This document shows, piece after piece, positions 15,812-26,000 of a DNA stretch of 35,819 bases. The notes beneath the pieces are model-generated. The model saw nothing but the letters and a program-made list of their open reading frames with translations, did not search any database and was not told the origin of the DNA. This stretch comes from Methanosarcinaceae archaeon (GTDB lineage Archaea > Halobacteriota > Methanosarcinia > Methanosarcinales > Methanosarcinaceae). The first letter of the stretch is position 1, and the number at the start of each line of letters is the position of its first letter. The stretch lies in the NCBI GenBank assembly GCA_023544565.1, contig JAMJFS010000017.1, positions 1 to 35,819 on the forward strand. The letters run 5' to 3'. Both the position numbers and the translations under genes were made by a program.

Positions 15812-17179
15812 CTATTCCAGACTTGTTTTTAATTGTTCACCGATAATATCGTCTACAATACTTATAAATTCCTCTGACTTCCCTATTGGAATTGCGGCAC
15901 CTGACGCAATATTATGCCCTCCTCCGCTTCCGCCAACTGCTTTTGCACCCTCGCGCAAAGCATATGAGAGGTCAAGTCCTTTCGCGATCAGAGCACGGGT
16001 TCCGCGCGCGGATACCTTCACAATATCATCAACTTCATTGATCGCAATAAACGGCTGATCGGGATGAATATACCTGACGACCGTGCTTGCAATGATCCCT
16101 GTTGATTCCATATTTTTTGCATTGAGGTACCACATATTCTTGCCTTGCTGAAGCATCTTTTCAGCTTTTTTAATATCAGCAACAGTAGACTTCTGGTACT
16201 CAAGAGAAAGCGCGCGTGCCTCATCAACGACCGATGCATCCTTCATGCACAGCGAAAGCGCAACCCCTGCCTTATCCATCTTCCCGCATGTGTTTATTAT
16301 CGCAACAAGGTCGTATGAATTATGCACGATCTCACGATCAAGAACATATACATCCCCAATAGCAGCATCTACGGCTTCAGGACTCGCATTTTTTGCAAGT
16401 TTCAAAGCAACAGCAGATGTCAGTTTCTTCAGGTCACCGGCAGACATCGAACTGATCTCACCGTGTAAATTCAAAAAGTCTAAAAAAGCATCGATCTTTT
16501 TGCGGTCACCTGTAATATCAAGATATGGTTCACATGTGTATTCCAAAACATCAGCAATATCCCCGGAACCTACCTTCAGACCTTTCTTGATACTGATGAC
16601 ATTATTTTCCAGAGCCTCATCCAGAATTGAACGGTTCGCAGACTCGAATAATTGTTTATCGCCAACAGCACCGGCAATTGCCAATCCTGAAAGATCAACA
16701 TTTCCTTCACTCATCTGCCTGGCAACCATATATGTGGTGCCCGATGCAGAAAGGTGTATTGCGCCATCGATCCCAACAAAATGTGGATTGATGGCAGCCT
16801 TAATCTTACCATTTGTAGGCAATTCTCCAACAGGCTGATGATGGTCAATTATCACAACATCAAAAGACACCTTTTCAATAAGATCAGATTGTCCGGACCC
16901 CATGTCACAGAATAACACAAGGTCGCCTTCAGATGCCGTGTTGTTCACAATATCAATAACCGACTCATCCAGCCTGCTGACAATGGTAGCATGAAATTGT
17001 GTGTTGTTCCTGTGAAGTGCCTGACAGATAATCGCAGCAGATGTGATACCGTCTGCATCATTGTGTGAGATCACACGGACATGGCTGTATCCTGATATTA
17101 CATCAGTCATCTGTTTTGCAAGATCAGTCAATTTTTGAATTGCAGCCGTGTATTTATCGTTATTATCGTTTTCATTCAA
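15812..17179 (-). CDS. Archaeal RecJ-like DHH/DHHA1 phosphoesterase
   Basis: 455 residues. Motif I HNDADG (39-44), a CDMGSG motif (91-96), the DHH signature (112-114) in IIDHHQPVG, and a C-terminal DHHA1 module ending GGSGGGHNIASG are present. These mark the RecJ-like nuclease/phosphoesterase group, which uses Mn2+ to degrade single-stranded DNA or RNA; archaeal members act in replication or repair or on RNA. The start is a TTG at 17179, backed by GGTGA with a 6-base gap; the ATG at 17175 is out of frame. The gene is just upstream of pcc1. Confidence 0.92.
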   Translation of the reverse strand: MNENDNNDKYTAAIQKLTDLAKQMTDVISGYSHVRVISHNDADGITSAAIICQALHRNNTQFHATIVSRLDESVIDIVNNTASEGDLVLFCDMGSGQSDLIEKVSFDVVIIDHHQPVGELPTNGKIKAAINPHFVGIDGAIHLSASGTTYMVARQMSEGNVDLSGLAIAGAVGDKQLFESANRSILDEALENNVISIKKGLKVGSGDIADVLEYTCEPYLDITGDRKKIDAFLDFLNLHGEISSMSAGDLKKLTSAVALKLAKNASPEAVDAAIGDVYVLDREIVHNSYDLVAIINTCGKMDKAGVALSLCMKDASVVDEARALSLEYQKSTVADIKKAEKMLQQGKNMWYLNAKNMESTGIIASTVVRYIHPDQPFIAINEVDDIVKVSARGTRALIAKGLDLSYALREGAKAVGGSGGGHNIASGAAIPIGKSEEFISIVDDIIGEQLKTSLE

Positions 17180-17232
17180 ATAGAATCACCATACAATGTC
17201 ATTCATTGATCATTGTTAATTTATATGCATAA

Positions 17233-18423
17233 CTATCTGATAACTTCTCCGGGCTTAGTGGAACCGCCGCTCTTTATCACAGTCCCGACATTTATGCTGG
17301 TATTGATCGCAGTATGCACGTCATCACCCATGATGACCCCAAGTTTTCGTCGCCCGGAGTCAAGGAACTGGTATTCTAACGTAACCCTTATGCTCCTACC
17401 ATCATGCCGCAGATTTGCAACCTTCGTGCCTGCACCAAAATTACACCCCTGCCCGATTATGCTGTCACCAACATAACTCAGATGACCGACATGGGTATTG
17501 TCCATAATAATACTATTCTTAATCTCAACCGCATTTCCGATACGTACTCCGTTCCCGATCGAAGTTGAAGGACGGATGAAACAATTCGGACCTATGTCAC
17601 AATCATTTCCAATAACAACAGGACCAATTATATAAGAACCATTGCGAATAAGTGTCCCTTCCCCAACAACAACTTCACCGATCAGTGTCGCATTCGGTTC
17701 CACCAATCCATTACACTCTGCTTTTATGTTATCAAGTAAAAGTTCATTTGCATCCAGTAGATCCCAGGGTCGCCCCACATCCAACCAATCATGTTCAAGT
17801 ATCTCGTATCCAACATCTGCACCGCTATTGATCAACATCTGCAGGGAATCCGTAATTTCCAACTCTCCCCTTTCAGACAATGTAGTATTGTCAATAAGAT
17901 CGAATATAGAATCATTAAACAGGTATATTCCTGCATTTGCAAGGTCAGTTGGTGGAACTTCAGGCTTTTCAATGATCTTTGTGACCTTATCACCGGATAT
18001 CTCGATGACCCCAAAATCAGATGGATTCTCAACTTTCTTTACGGTAATTACTACATCCTCTTCTTTTGAAATGAGTTTTTTTAGATAATCGGAACTTATC
18101 AACACATCGCCATTGAGAGCAACAAACCGACCTGTCACAGACCCGCGTGCACAGCCAATAGCATCTGCCGTACCACGCTGCTGTTTCTGGTGCACATATT
18201 CTATTTTAGCACCCCATTTCGCCCCATCTTTGAAGTGATCTTTTATTGCATCCTCAAAATATCCCGTAATAAAGACAAACTCATTGATCCCTGCATCAAC
18301 TGCCGCATTCACAATATGCTCAAGTATAGGTTTATTGGCGATCGGAAGCATCACTTTTGGACGCGCGGATGTCAAAGGACGCATTCGGGTCCCTTCGCCT
18401 GCAACAAGTATTACTGCTTTCAT
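17233..18423 (-). CDS. glmU: Bifunctional GlmU-type enzyme (acetyl/uridylyltransferase), probably complete
   Basis: 396 residues. The N-terminal half is a nucleotidyltransferase ([11 protein letters not shown] at 7-17, K23, LNGD at 103-106, EKP at 152-154); the C-terminal half is a left-handed beta helix (about 240-396) with many IG repeats. By comparison with the Sulfolobus ST0452 enzyme, acetyltransferase residues seem present: H314 and Y317 in [10 protein letters not shown]337 in NLRHD, and the SGRRKLG loop (356-362). It should acetylate glucosamine-1-P and convert the product to UDP-GlcNAc. Its ATG overlaps the glmM stop by four bases (ATGA), so the two are translationally coupled. Confidence 0.93.
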   Translation of the reverse strand: MKAVILVAGEGTRMRPLTSARPKVMLPIANKPILEHIVNAAVDAGINEFVFITGYFEDAIKDHFKDGAKWGAKIEYVHQKQQRGTADAIGCARGSVTGRFVALNGDVLISSDYLKKLISKEEDVVITVKKVENPSDFGVIEISGDKVTKIIEKPEVPPTDLANAGIYLFNDSIFDLIDNTTLSERGELEITDSLQMLINSGADVGYEILEHDWLDVGRPWDLLDANELLLDNIKAECNGLVEPNATLIGEVVVGEGTLIRNGSYIIGPVVIGNDCDIGPNCFIRPSTSIGNGVRIGNAVEIKNSIIMDNTHVGHLSYVGDSIIGQGCNFGAGTKVANLRHDGRSIRVTLEYQFLDSGRRKLGVIMGDDVHTAINTSINVGTVIKSGGSTKPGEVIR

Positions 18424-19730
18424 GTAAGAGCCTCCTTTACGATATTCTCCCCGATCTCATATAGTTCATCCACACCTGTTCTTGCCTCTGCGGTTATGCG
18501 TATCTTTGGCTCTGTCCCGGATGGACGCACAAGCAACCACCCATCATCCATTTCAACGCGCACCCCATCGATATCAGTAACCATTCCAAGTGTTCCCATT
18601 TCAGATCGTACCATATTCATCACACCCTCTTTTCTCTCATTATTACAGATAACAGTACCGCGTTTTGTTGGATATTGTGGCAGTCTTCGCCTGAGTTCTG
18701 CAAGCCCAACGTCTTGAACGATCTCAATAATCCGTGCAGCAGCATAAATCCCATCAGGGCAATACGACACTTGCGGGAATATCCAGCTACCTGATGGCTC
18801 GCCTCCAAAATCTGCCTTTGTTCGTTTTATCTCTTCAGCAACATATACGTCACCCACCCTTGTTCGAACAACATTGGAATCCGGCAGCGCATCATCAACT
18901 ATCATGGATGTGTCAACAGGCACGACAAGTTTCCCGCCAGGTTTGCACTCATAACCTGCAAAAATGGCAAGCATCTCATCCCCGGTCACAAATACACCAT
19001 TCTCATCCACAGCCATCATCCTGTCTGCATCCCCATCCTGCGCAATTCCAAGATCAGCATCAAATTCTACTACAGCCTTTTTCAACAACCCTAAGTTCGC
19101 ATCATTGGGTTCAGGGTTACGTGCCGGAAAATAACCATCCGTCTGTGCATTGAGTGTTATGATATCACACCCCATCTCGCGAAGGAGATAGGGAGTGATT
19201 GTTCCGCCTGCACCGCAGCCGCAATCGAGTACAACACGCAATGACGCAGGTTTTATCGGTTTAACATGACTCATGATCATCTCGGAATGTTCGCGGACAG
19301 CATTACTATTTGTGGTAACATTTCCAATGTTGTTCCATTCAACATAAGTGGGGTCTCCTGCTGCAACCAATTCCTCGATCTCTTCCTGCTGCGCAGAATC
19401 AAAAGCCATCCCATCAGGATTCCATAATTTAATACCCACATATTCCGAAGGATTGTGGGATGCCGTAACCATTACACCACAATCAAAATTCCGTGTAGCA
19501 TGTGCAAGTGTAGGTGTCGTAACAAGTCCGATACGCACAACATCGCATCCGGCTGACACCATGCCAGATATCAGTGCATGTTCGATCATTTCACCTGCAA
19601 TTCGAGGGTCCCTGCCAATGACTGCACTTTTCTTTGAACTTCCAAGCGCGAGACCTACCTTAAGTGCAAGGTCAACCGTTACCTCTTTGTTTGTAATTCC
19701 CCGGATACCTGATGAACCAAATAATTTCAT
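18420..19730 (-). CDS. glmM: Phosphoglucosamine mutase GlmM
   Basis: 436 residues of the alpha-D-phosphohexomutase family. The phosphoserine loop TASHNP has S91; the metal loop DGDADR is at 232-237; the sugar loop GGEPSG is at 309-314; the phosphate loop [10 protein letters not shown] is near 402-411. It converts glucosamine-6-P to glucosamine-1-P; the assignment to glucosamine over mannose or glucose rests on the flanking glmS and glmU. GGAG lies 6 bases before the ATG. It begins 40 bases after the glmS stop. Confidence 0.94.
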   Translation of the reverse strand: MKLFGSSGIRGITNKEVTVDLALKVGLALGSSKKSAVIGRDPRIAGEMIEHALISGMVSAGCDVVRIGLVTTPTLAHATRNFDCGVMVTASHNPSEYVGIKLWNPDGMAFDSAQQEEIEELVAAGDPTYVEWNNIGNVTTNSNAVREHSEMIMSHVKPIKPASLRVVLDCGCGAGGTITPYLLREMGCDIITLNAQTDGYFPARNPEPNDANLGLLKKAVVEFDADLGIAQDGDADRMMAVDENGVFVTGDEMLAIFAGYECKPGGKLVVPVDTSMIVDDALPDSNVVRTRVGDVYVAEEIKRTKADFGGEPSGSWIFPQVSYCPDGIYAAARIIEIVQDVGLAELRRRLPQYPTKRGTVICNNERKEGVMNMVRSEMGTLGMVTDIDGVRVEMDDGWLLVRPSGTEPKIRITAEARTGVDELYEIGENIVKEALT

Positions 19731-19770
19731 GAAAATCTCCGTATTTCTGACTTCTGTGATATAATTAATA

Positions 19771-21615
19771 TCATTCCACAGTCACACTCTTTGCAAGATT
19801 TCGCGGCTTATCTATTGAACATCCACGCTCAAGTGCCGTATAATATGCAAGCAATTGCAGGACAACTGATGAAAGTATAGGAGATAGCAACTCATGTGTT
19901 CTCGGTATTCTCAGTACAACATCCACATATTTCTCGATCTCGGTATCATCCTTGTTAGCCACTGCTATTACAATAGCATCCCGCGCCTTTACCTCTTTTA
20001 TGTTGCTGAGCATTTTATCGTATGTATGTCCTTTAGTGGCGATCGCAACAACAGGCGTTTTATCTGTAAGCAATGCAAGAGGACCGTGTTTTAGTTCCCC
20101 GGCAGCATATCCTTCGGCATGTATGTATGATATCTCCTTGAGTTTAAGTGCACCTTCCAGTGCGATCGGATAATTTAAATGACGCCCGATAAAGAAATAA
20201 TCCTCTGCATCGGCAAATTGTCTGGCACATTCCTGTATGACCGCTTTATTGTTCAATATCTTCTGGATATCTGCAGGGATCTTTTTGAGTGCAACAAGAA
20301 GGTTCTTTGAATCCTCTGCGCTCATCTTGCCGCGTATCCTTGCAAACTTTAGGGCCAGCATGTAAAGTGTTATCAACTGGGTAGTGAAAGATTTTGTAGC
20401 CGCAACCCCGATCTCAGGACCTGCACGTGTATATAGAACACTGTCGATCTCGCGTGTGATAGTGCTTCCAACCACATTTGTAATGGCAATAGCCTGGCAA
20501 CCGTATGATCTTGCACCCCTCACTGCCGCAAGTGTATCTGCGGTCTCACCTGATTGTGTGATGGCAATAGTCAATACCTCGCCACATACGACGGGATACC
20601 CGTACCTGAATTCCGAACCCGTGTCAACATCAGTATGAATGCCTGCCAGTTGTTCGAACAGGTATTTACCAACAAGTCCGGCATTCCATGATGTTCCACA
20701 TGCAATTATCTCAATTCGGGACATATGACGGATCTGTTCATCCGATATGTTCAATTCATCCAGAATGACAGTACCTTCCATTTCGGAGATCTTGCCTGCG
20801 AACGTATCGTGCACAGAACTTGCCTGCTCATGGATCTCTTTAAGCATGAAATGTTCATATCCTGCCTTTTCTGCTGCTTCAATATCCCATTCTATTTTTG
20901 TCGTTTCTTTGGTTACCGGATTACCATCAGCATCAAAGAACTCGACACTGCCGTTTCTGATCAATGCAACCTCATTATCATCAACGAATACAACATTTCT
21001 TGTATGCTGCAAAAACGAAGTTACATCGGATGCCGCAAAGATCTCGCCGTCCCCAATACCCACAACAAGCGGACTGTCCTTTCGTGCAATGATCATAAGT
21101 CCCGGTTCACTGCCACAAAGCACAGCGATAGCATATGACCCCTCAAGCATGCGTAATGTCTTTTGAACAGCGGTTATGAGGTCGCACTTTTTGGACTGTC
21201 CGTCACTACCACCATATAGATGTGAATGTAACAAATGTGCAATAACCTCGGTATCGGTTTCGGATTTGAAAATATACCCATCTCCGATCAAATTCTCTTT
21301 AAGTTCAAGATAATTCTCAATAATACCATTGTGTACTACCGCAATATCCCTGGATAGGTGTGGATGGGAATTGACAGTGTTCGGTTTCCCATGTGTAGCC
21401 CATCTTGTGTGCCCAATGCCGATCGTTCCTTCAATGCCTTGTGGAAGTATTGATTCAAGATCAACGATCTTACCCGTGGTTTTATAGGTTTTTAATGAAT
21501 CATTCAAAACACAGATGCCTGCCGAGTCATACCCGCGATATTCAAGTTTCTTAAGAGAATCTATCAATATAGGTGCTGCAGGTTTCTCACCAACGTATCC
21601 GACAATTCCACACAT
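19771..21615 (-). CDS. glmS: Glutamine-fructose-6-phosphate aminotransferase GlmS
   Basis: 614 residues, full length. The N-terminal glutaminase starts MCGIVGYVG, with C2 as nucleophile, and has GHTRWATHG and HNGIIEN. Two SIS domains follow (first around [13 protein letters not shown] with SQSGETADT-like ITQSGETAD; second around [20 protein letters not shown]). The conserved C-terminus ends LAKSVTVE. It makes glucosamine-6-P from fructose-6-P and glutamine, the entry to UDP-GlcNAc. GGTG precedes the ATG. It lies 12 bases after the upstream GlmU-like gene. No glmS ribozyme-like structure is expected or seen in such a short gap. Confidence 0.97.
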   Translation of the reverse strand: MCGIVGYVGEKPAAPILIDSLKKLEYRGYDSAGICVLNDSLKTYKTTGKIVDLESILPQGIEGTIGIGHTRWATHGKPNTVNSHPHLSRDIAVVHNGIIENYLELKENLIGDGYIFKSETDTEVIAHLLHSHLYGGSDGQSKKCDLITAVQKTLRMLEGSYAIAVLCGSEPGLMIIARKDSPLVVGIGDGEIFAASDVTSFLQHTRNVVFVDDNEVALIRNGSVEFFDADGNPVTKETTKIEWDIEAAEKAGYEHFMLKEIHEQASSVHDTFAGKISEMEGTVILDELNISDEQIRHMSRIEIIACGTSWNAGLVGKYLFEQLAGIHTDVDTGSEFRYGYPVVCGEVLTIAITQSGETADTLAAVRGARSYGCQAIAITNVVGSTITREIDSVLYTRAGPEIGVAATKSFTTQLITLYMLALKFARIRGKMSAEDSKNLLVALKKIPADIQKILNNKAVIQECARQFADAEDYFFIGRHLNYPIALEGALKLKEISYIHAEGYAAGELKHGPLALLTDKTPVVAIATKGHTYDKMLSNIKEVKARDAIVIAVANKDDTEIEKYVDVVLRIPRTHELLSPILSSVVLQLLAYYTALERGCSIDKPRNLAKSVTVE

Positions 21616-21627
21616 TTTTCACACCCA

Positions 21628-22845
21628 TTATACAACTGTTGAATTTGGAGGCAGTTCTCTGGAAATAATATTCCCTGATTCAATATTGCAGCCGGCACCA
21701 ATTAAAACACCGGGTTTTATCAAAACCCTGTGACCAATTATAATATCGTCTCCAGTGATGACACCAAGCCGGTCAGCATGATGTAGTATGCCTATCATCT
21801 CAACTTTAATATTTTCTTTATCATCAGTAATGAAATGCGACCCGATCGTATTGTTGCTACCAATTACTGAATTTGAGATATAGGTGTGTGACTCGATCCT
21901 TGCATCGTTCATTATAATACTGTTCTTGATCTGTGAAAATGGTCCAATGGAAGCATTGTTTCCAATAGTTGTGGATGGTAATATCACCACATCAGGACCG
22001 ATCTCGCAATTATCCCCGATCATCGCAGGACCAACGATGTAACTCCCGGAACGGATAATTGTGTTCTTTCCAATTGACACATTGCCTTTGATAACAGCAC
22101 CTTCTTCGACAGTACCTTTTACAGTTAATGTATCATATTTGTCGAGTATAATGGAATTTGCTTTTAGCAGGTCCCATGAGTGTATGGCATCCAACCACCT
22201 GGATCGTGTTGTTACCATCGTGACTTTAAGTCTGTCCTCGATCATCTGCTGGAGAGAATCTGTTATTGCATATTCGCCATTATCTGATATTTGGGTGTTT
22301 TCAATATATTTGAATATTTTAGGGTTGAATAGATATATTCCGGTATTGACAAGGTGACTTATATCTACCCGCGGTTTTTCAACGATTTTTTTTACTTGTT
22401 TGTCTTCTGCAATGACCACACCGTAACCAATGGTATGTTCCATCTTGAATGTTACGATGGTTGCATCGCCCCCGCGCCCGTCGAGAAGGTCTGAAATTGT
22501 TTTGGGTTCTATGATGTTATCCCCATTTAAAACCAGAAAATCCTCCGCCTCAGGCTCGATCAATTTACGTGTCTGCTTGATAGCATGTGCTGTCCCGAGT
22601 TGTGCTTTTTGTTCGATATAAGTGATATTGACCCCAAAGTTCACCCCATCTTCAAAATAATCCATTATACGTTCTTTTTCATATCCGACAATTAGTACTA
22701 TATCCTTGATGCCGTTCTTAGCAAGCGAATATATGGCATGCTCCAAAATAGGTTTGTTCGCAACAGGAAGCATGACCTTTGAACGCGTAAGTGTCAGTGG
22801 TCTGCATCGTAATCCTTCACCGGCTGCAAGAATAACTGCTTTCAT
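21628..22845 (-). CDS. GlmU-like nucleotidyltransferase paralogue with altered beta-helix half
   Basis: 405 residues. The nucleotidyltransferase half is intact (AAGEGLRCRPLT, LNGDN, EKP). The C-terminal beta helix is kept, but residues tied to acetyl transfer in the paralogue at 17233 are changed: GHLSY becomes ESHTY, NLRHD becomes FITDD, and SGRRKLG becomes HHADRLG. It therefore probably lacks acetyltransferase activity and may make UDP-glucose, dTDP-glucose or another NDP-sugar, or regulate the pathway. It is the first gene of the glm operon. No ribosome site precedes the ATG, and a TATA box 28 bases upstream suggests a leaderless transcript. Confidence 0.88.
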   Translation of the reverse strand: MKAVILAAGEGLRCRPLTLTRSKVMLPVANKPILEHAIYSLAKNGIKDIVLIVGYEKERIMDYFEDGVNFGVNITYIEQKAQLGTAHAIKQTRKLIEPEAEDFLVLNGDNIIEPKTISDLLDGRGGDATIVTFKMEHTIGYGVVIAEDKQVKKIVEKPRVDISHLVNTGIYLFNPKIFKYIENTQISDNGEYAITDSLQQMIEDRLKVTMVTTRSRWLDAIHSWDLLKANSIILDKYDTLTVKGTVEEGAVIKGNVSIGKNTIIRSGSYIVGPAMIGDNCEIGPDVVILPSTTIGNNASIGPFSQIKNSIIMNDARIESHTYISNSVIGSNNTIGSHFITDDKENIKVEMIGILHHADRLGVITGDDIIIGHRVLIKPGVLIGAGCNIESGNIISRELPPNSTVV

Positions 22846-22867
22846 GGTATGTAGTGGTCTTTTTAAG

Positions 22868-22878
22868 AATTTATAAGT
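22868..22878 (-). promoter_or_regulatory. TATA box of the glm operon
   Basis: On the minus strand CTTATAAAT is centred about 28 bases before the GlmU-like ATG at 22845. Together with the missing Shine-Dalgarno site it points to a leaderless mRNA for the first gene of the operon. Confidence 0.6.
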
Positions 22879-22959
22879 TACCTTTTAATAATTAGATTGC
22901 AGGTGAGCAATATATATTAAATGAGCCGCAGGTATATCCACCTTTTACGGAATTTAGTG

Positions 22960-23045
22960 CTTGCTACGCCTATAGGGCGTGCAAGTCACATAAATGAGCA
23001 TGATGTTACCATCATGCTCGATTGACACACAAGGTTTAATGTGTC
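22960..23045. repeat. Three consecutive hairpins downstream of the surface protein gene
   Basis: First: cttgc-t-acgcc / ggcgt-gcaag (22960-22985, one bulged base). Second: perfect 10-bp stem gagcatgatg / catcatgctc with a 4-base loop (22996-23019). Third: gacaca / tgtgtc (23024-23029 and 23040-23045). They lie just after the surface protein stop at 23070 (read on the minus strand) and could end or stabilise its mRNA. No long T-run follows. Confidence 0.6.
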
Positions 23046-23069
23046 GCGAAACCAACAGATTTGACAACT

Positions 23070-26000
23070 CTATTTATTTAATTTAATATTTTGTCTTTCT
23101 TTAAGCAATCTTTGTTCTCTTTTAAGCGTATTGTGTTTTCTTTTAAGGATGATCAAAAATACAATGATCGATATTCCGATTAAGACTATGATCAAGACAA
23201 TAGTTAGATTTGAAAACTTTGTTTCATCATCTTCCAGAGATTCATCAATGGTTTCAACAATTGGTTCTTCAACAGTTTCAACAATTGGTGTCTCTACTTT
23301 TTCAATAATTGGTGCAGATCCTTTTACGACCATAGTTGATTTTTTATCACCGGTTATTGCAAACGGTGAAAATCCTGGTGATTCGGAACGGAAGTAAATG
23401 TAACTATTGTTTTCGCTAATTTTTGTGGTTGGTAGTGAACTCCATTTATCTGAATTATATCTATTCAGTTTAATTGTAGATCCATCGATACCGTTCTCAG
23501 ATATCCATGATTTCGCAATTTTAAATTCTATGACTGGATTTGCAATATTGGCATCTATCGCAAAACCACCCTTTCCAACCCAGATATTCATATACTTGTA
23601 AACTTCACCTTTGGGGTTAGATGAAACCAATGAAGACCTATTCTTCAATACCTCGACTGTTGCTGTTATATATCCACTATTTTTCTTTGAATCAAAAAAT
23701 ACAAAATCAATTGGGCTTTCATCCTCTTTGAACTCATATTTAATGTTTTTATCTATGCTAACATACACAAACACAACATCCTTTAGTGCAACATTCGCAT
23801 ACGGTTCAATGGCAGCTGCTCCGCCACTGCCGCCACCGCCACTACTGCTGGGGACTCTGTTGTCTACAGATACAGCAGAGACGTTGATTACCGACTTATT
23901 CTCATTACCTGCTGTATCATTGGCTGTAACGGCATAATAGAAAGTCGTTCCTGTAGTTGCACTTGTATCACTCCATGAATATGTTGAATTGACACTTATT
24001 GAATAGATGGGTGTCATACCAGATACATTAGTGATCTGGGCATTGTTCCTATATACCAAATAATTTTTGAAGTCTAATTCAGTGCTTGCATTCCACGTTA
24101 AAGTAATACTTCCACCACTATCACTTAGAGTGTCTACCGCACTAAGTCCAGTTATCTGGGCAGGAGGGGTATTATCCAATATAACAGGGATTGTCATAGT
24201 GTCATTCAAATTGGTTACATTATCCGATGCACGCACTGGAAGATATACAATACTGGTACTGCTGTTGTTCACAAGTACCGTGTATGTCCAATCATCGCCA
24301 CCGGCAGAATTCATTTGAGTAAATCCGTAAGTATCATTGACTAATGACAGATTCACCATGACACTTGATAGATTAAGTCCTGAAAGTCCACCCATATCTT
24401 TTGCCGTTATATTGATTGTAACATAATCACCGAACTTTGCTTTCTCTTGACCTGTTGCATAATCTGTATGTAGATTTGTTAGTACAGGTGCAGTTAAATC
24501 GACATAGACCGTCATGTTGATAGTATTGTTCACATTGCTAACATTATCATAAGCAGTGATCGTTAAATTGAAAACACCTTGGTTTGATGTTGCCACTATG
24601 AATGAATTATTGGTCCAGAATGATCCATCGAAATCAAGTTCAGCAACACCTGTAGCATTCAATGAAGATACATTTACACTCGCATTTTTCATGCCTGAGC
24701 CTATGTCAGTAATACTGGCATTGAGATCAATTGTCGAACCATTCTTAAGCCACTGTGACTGCATGATAGGCGAGATTGCAGTAACCGATGGAGGAATACC
24801 ATCTGCCGTATAGGATGTCCAATGGGTCACACCGAATGTTAAATTATGTCCACTTTGATCCCAAACTAAATTTGAAACTCCTGAACTACCGCTTGTTTGA
24901 CCACTGTCTACGATAGGCACACCATTCATCAATATACCTGGCTGGCTTGTAAACTGGGTAAGATTGTACATTGTCAGGTTCGCAGAAGTGTTCATAGATG
25001 CAAGTGCATCAGCAGCCGCATTTAGCGATATGTTCGCTGCAGCGAATTGCATATTGGTGCTAAGGTTCACCAATCCACTTATGGTGGTCATGTCACACAA
25101 GTTAATTGAACCTGTGAAATTTATCTTACCTAAATCCTCCTTCTCAAAAGTGAGACCTGTCACGTTTGTAAAATCATTTATGTCAGTTGTCCAATTTGTA
25201 GTTGAGCCGCCAAGAGTTTGATCGAACATCTCAGGAGTAATATTGATAATAGCTATGAAGGGGGCTGGACCGTTGAATGGACCGTCAGCATCTGACACAT
25301 TCATATTGGACGCATTATCATATGCAGTAATAATAACTGTTCTTACAAAACCTGAACTTGTATTACCGTTGCTTGAATTACCAATCGGATGCGTTACTGT
25401 ATATAAGTTCCCACTAGCTACACCATTGGCAAATGTATTGTTACCATCTACCTCAGTAAAGTTCGCTTGTACAGTAAGACCGCTTTGTGTCATATTGACC
25501 AATATTACAACATTAGTTGGGGTTGCCGTAGTGTTGTCATAGTAATAGTACATATTTTCAGGGTTCGCAGTTGCACTTCCATCCCAATGCATCGCCGTAA
25601 TTGGAATTGTACCGTTGAACATTGGAACTGTATTGATAAGTTCAACCTCAAATGATTGTGTATCGTTTACATTTGTAACATTATCATATACCTCAATATC
25701 AAGAGATACCGTTCCTGTATAATTCGAATTGCTTACAATCACATTTGTAGTCCATACACCACTTATCAGAGACATGTCTCTCCAGCCATCCCCTGAATCG
25801 TTGATCAATGTAACATTGACACTCACATTGGAGAAATTTATTCCAGAATCATTATCAATAGCACTGATATTCAAAATAAGTGTGTCATTAGCTTTTGCGG
25901 CTGTTTGTTGTATCGGATAAACAACTGGAAGTGGAGTCACATTTGGCTCTACATTGTCTACCCACATCGTAAAGTTGACCGTATTATTAAAGTTTGTAGC

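Noticed and set aside
16245-16838. 197-codon plus-strand frame inside the RecJ-like gene
   Set aside because: Antisense shadow of a conserved DHH protein.
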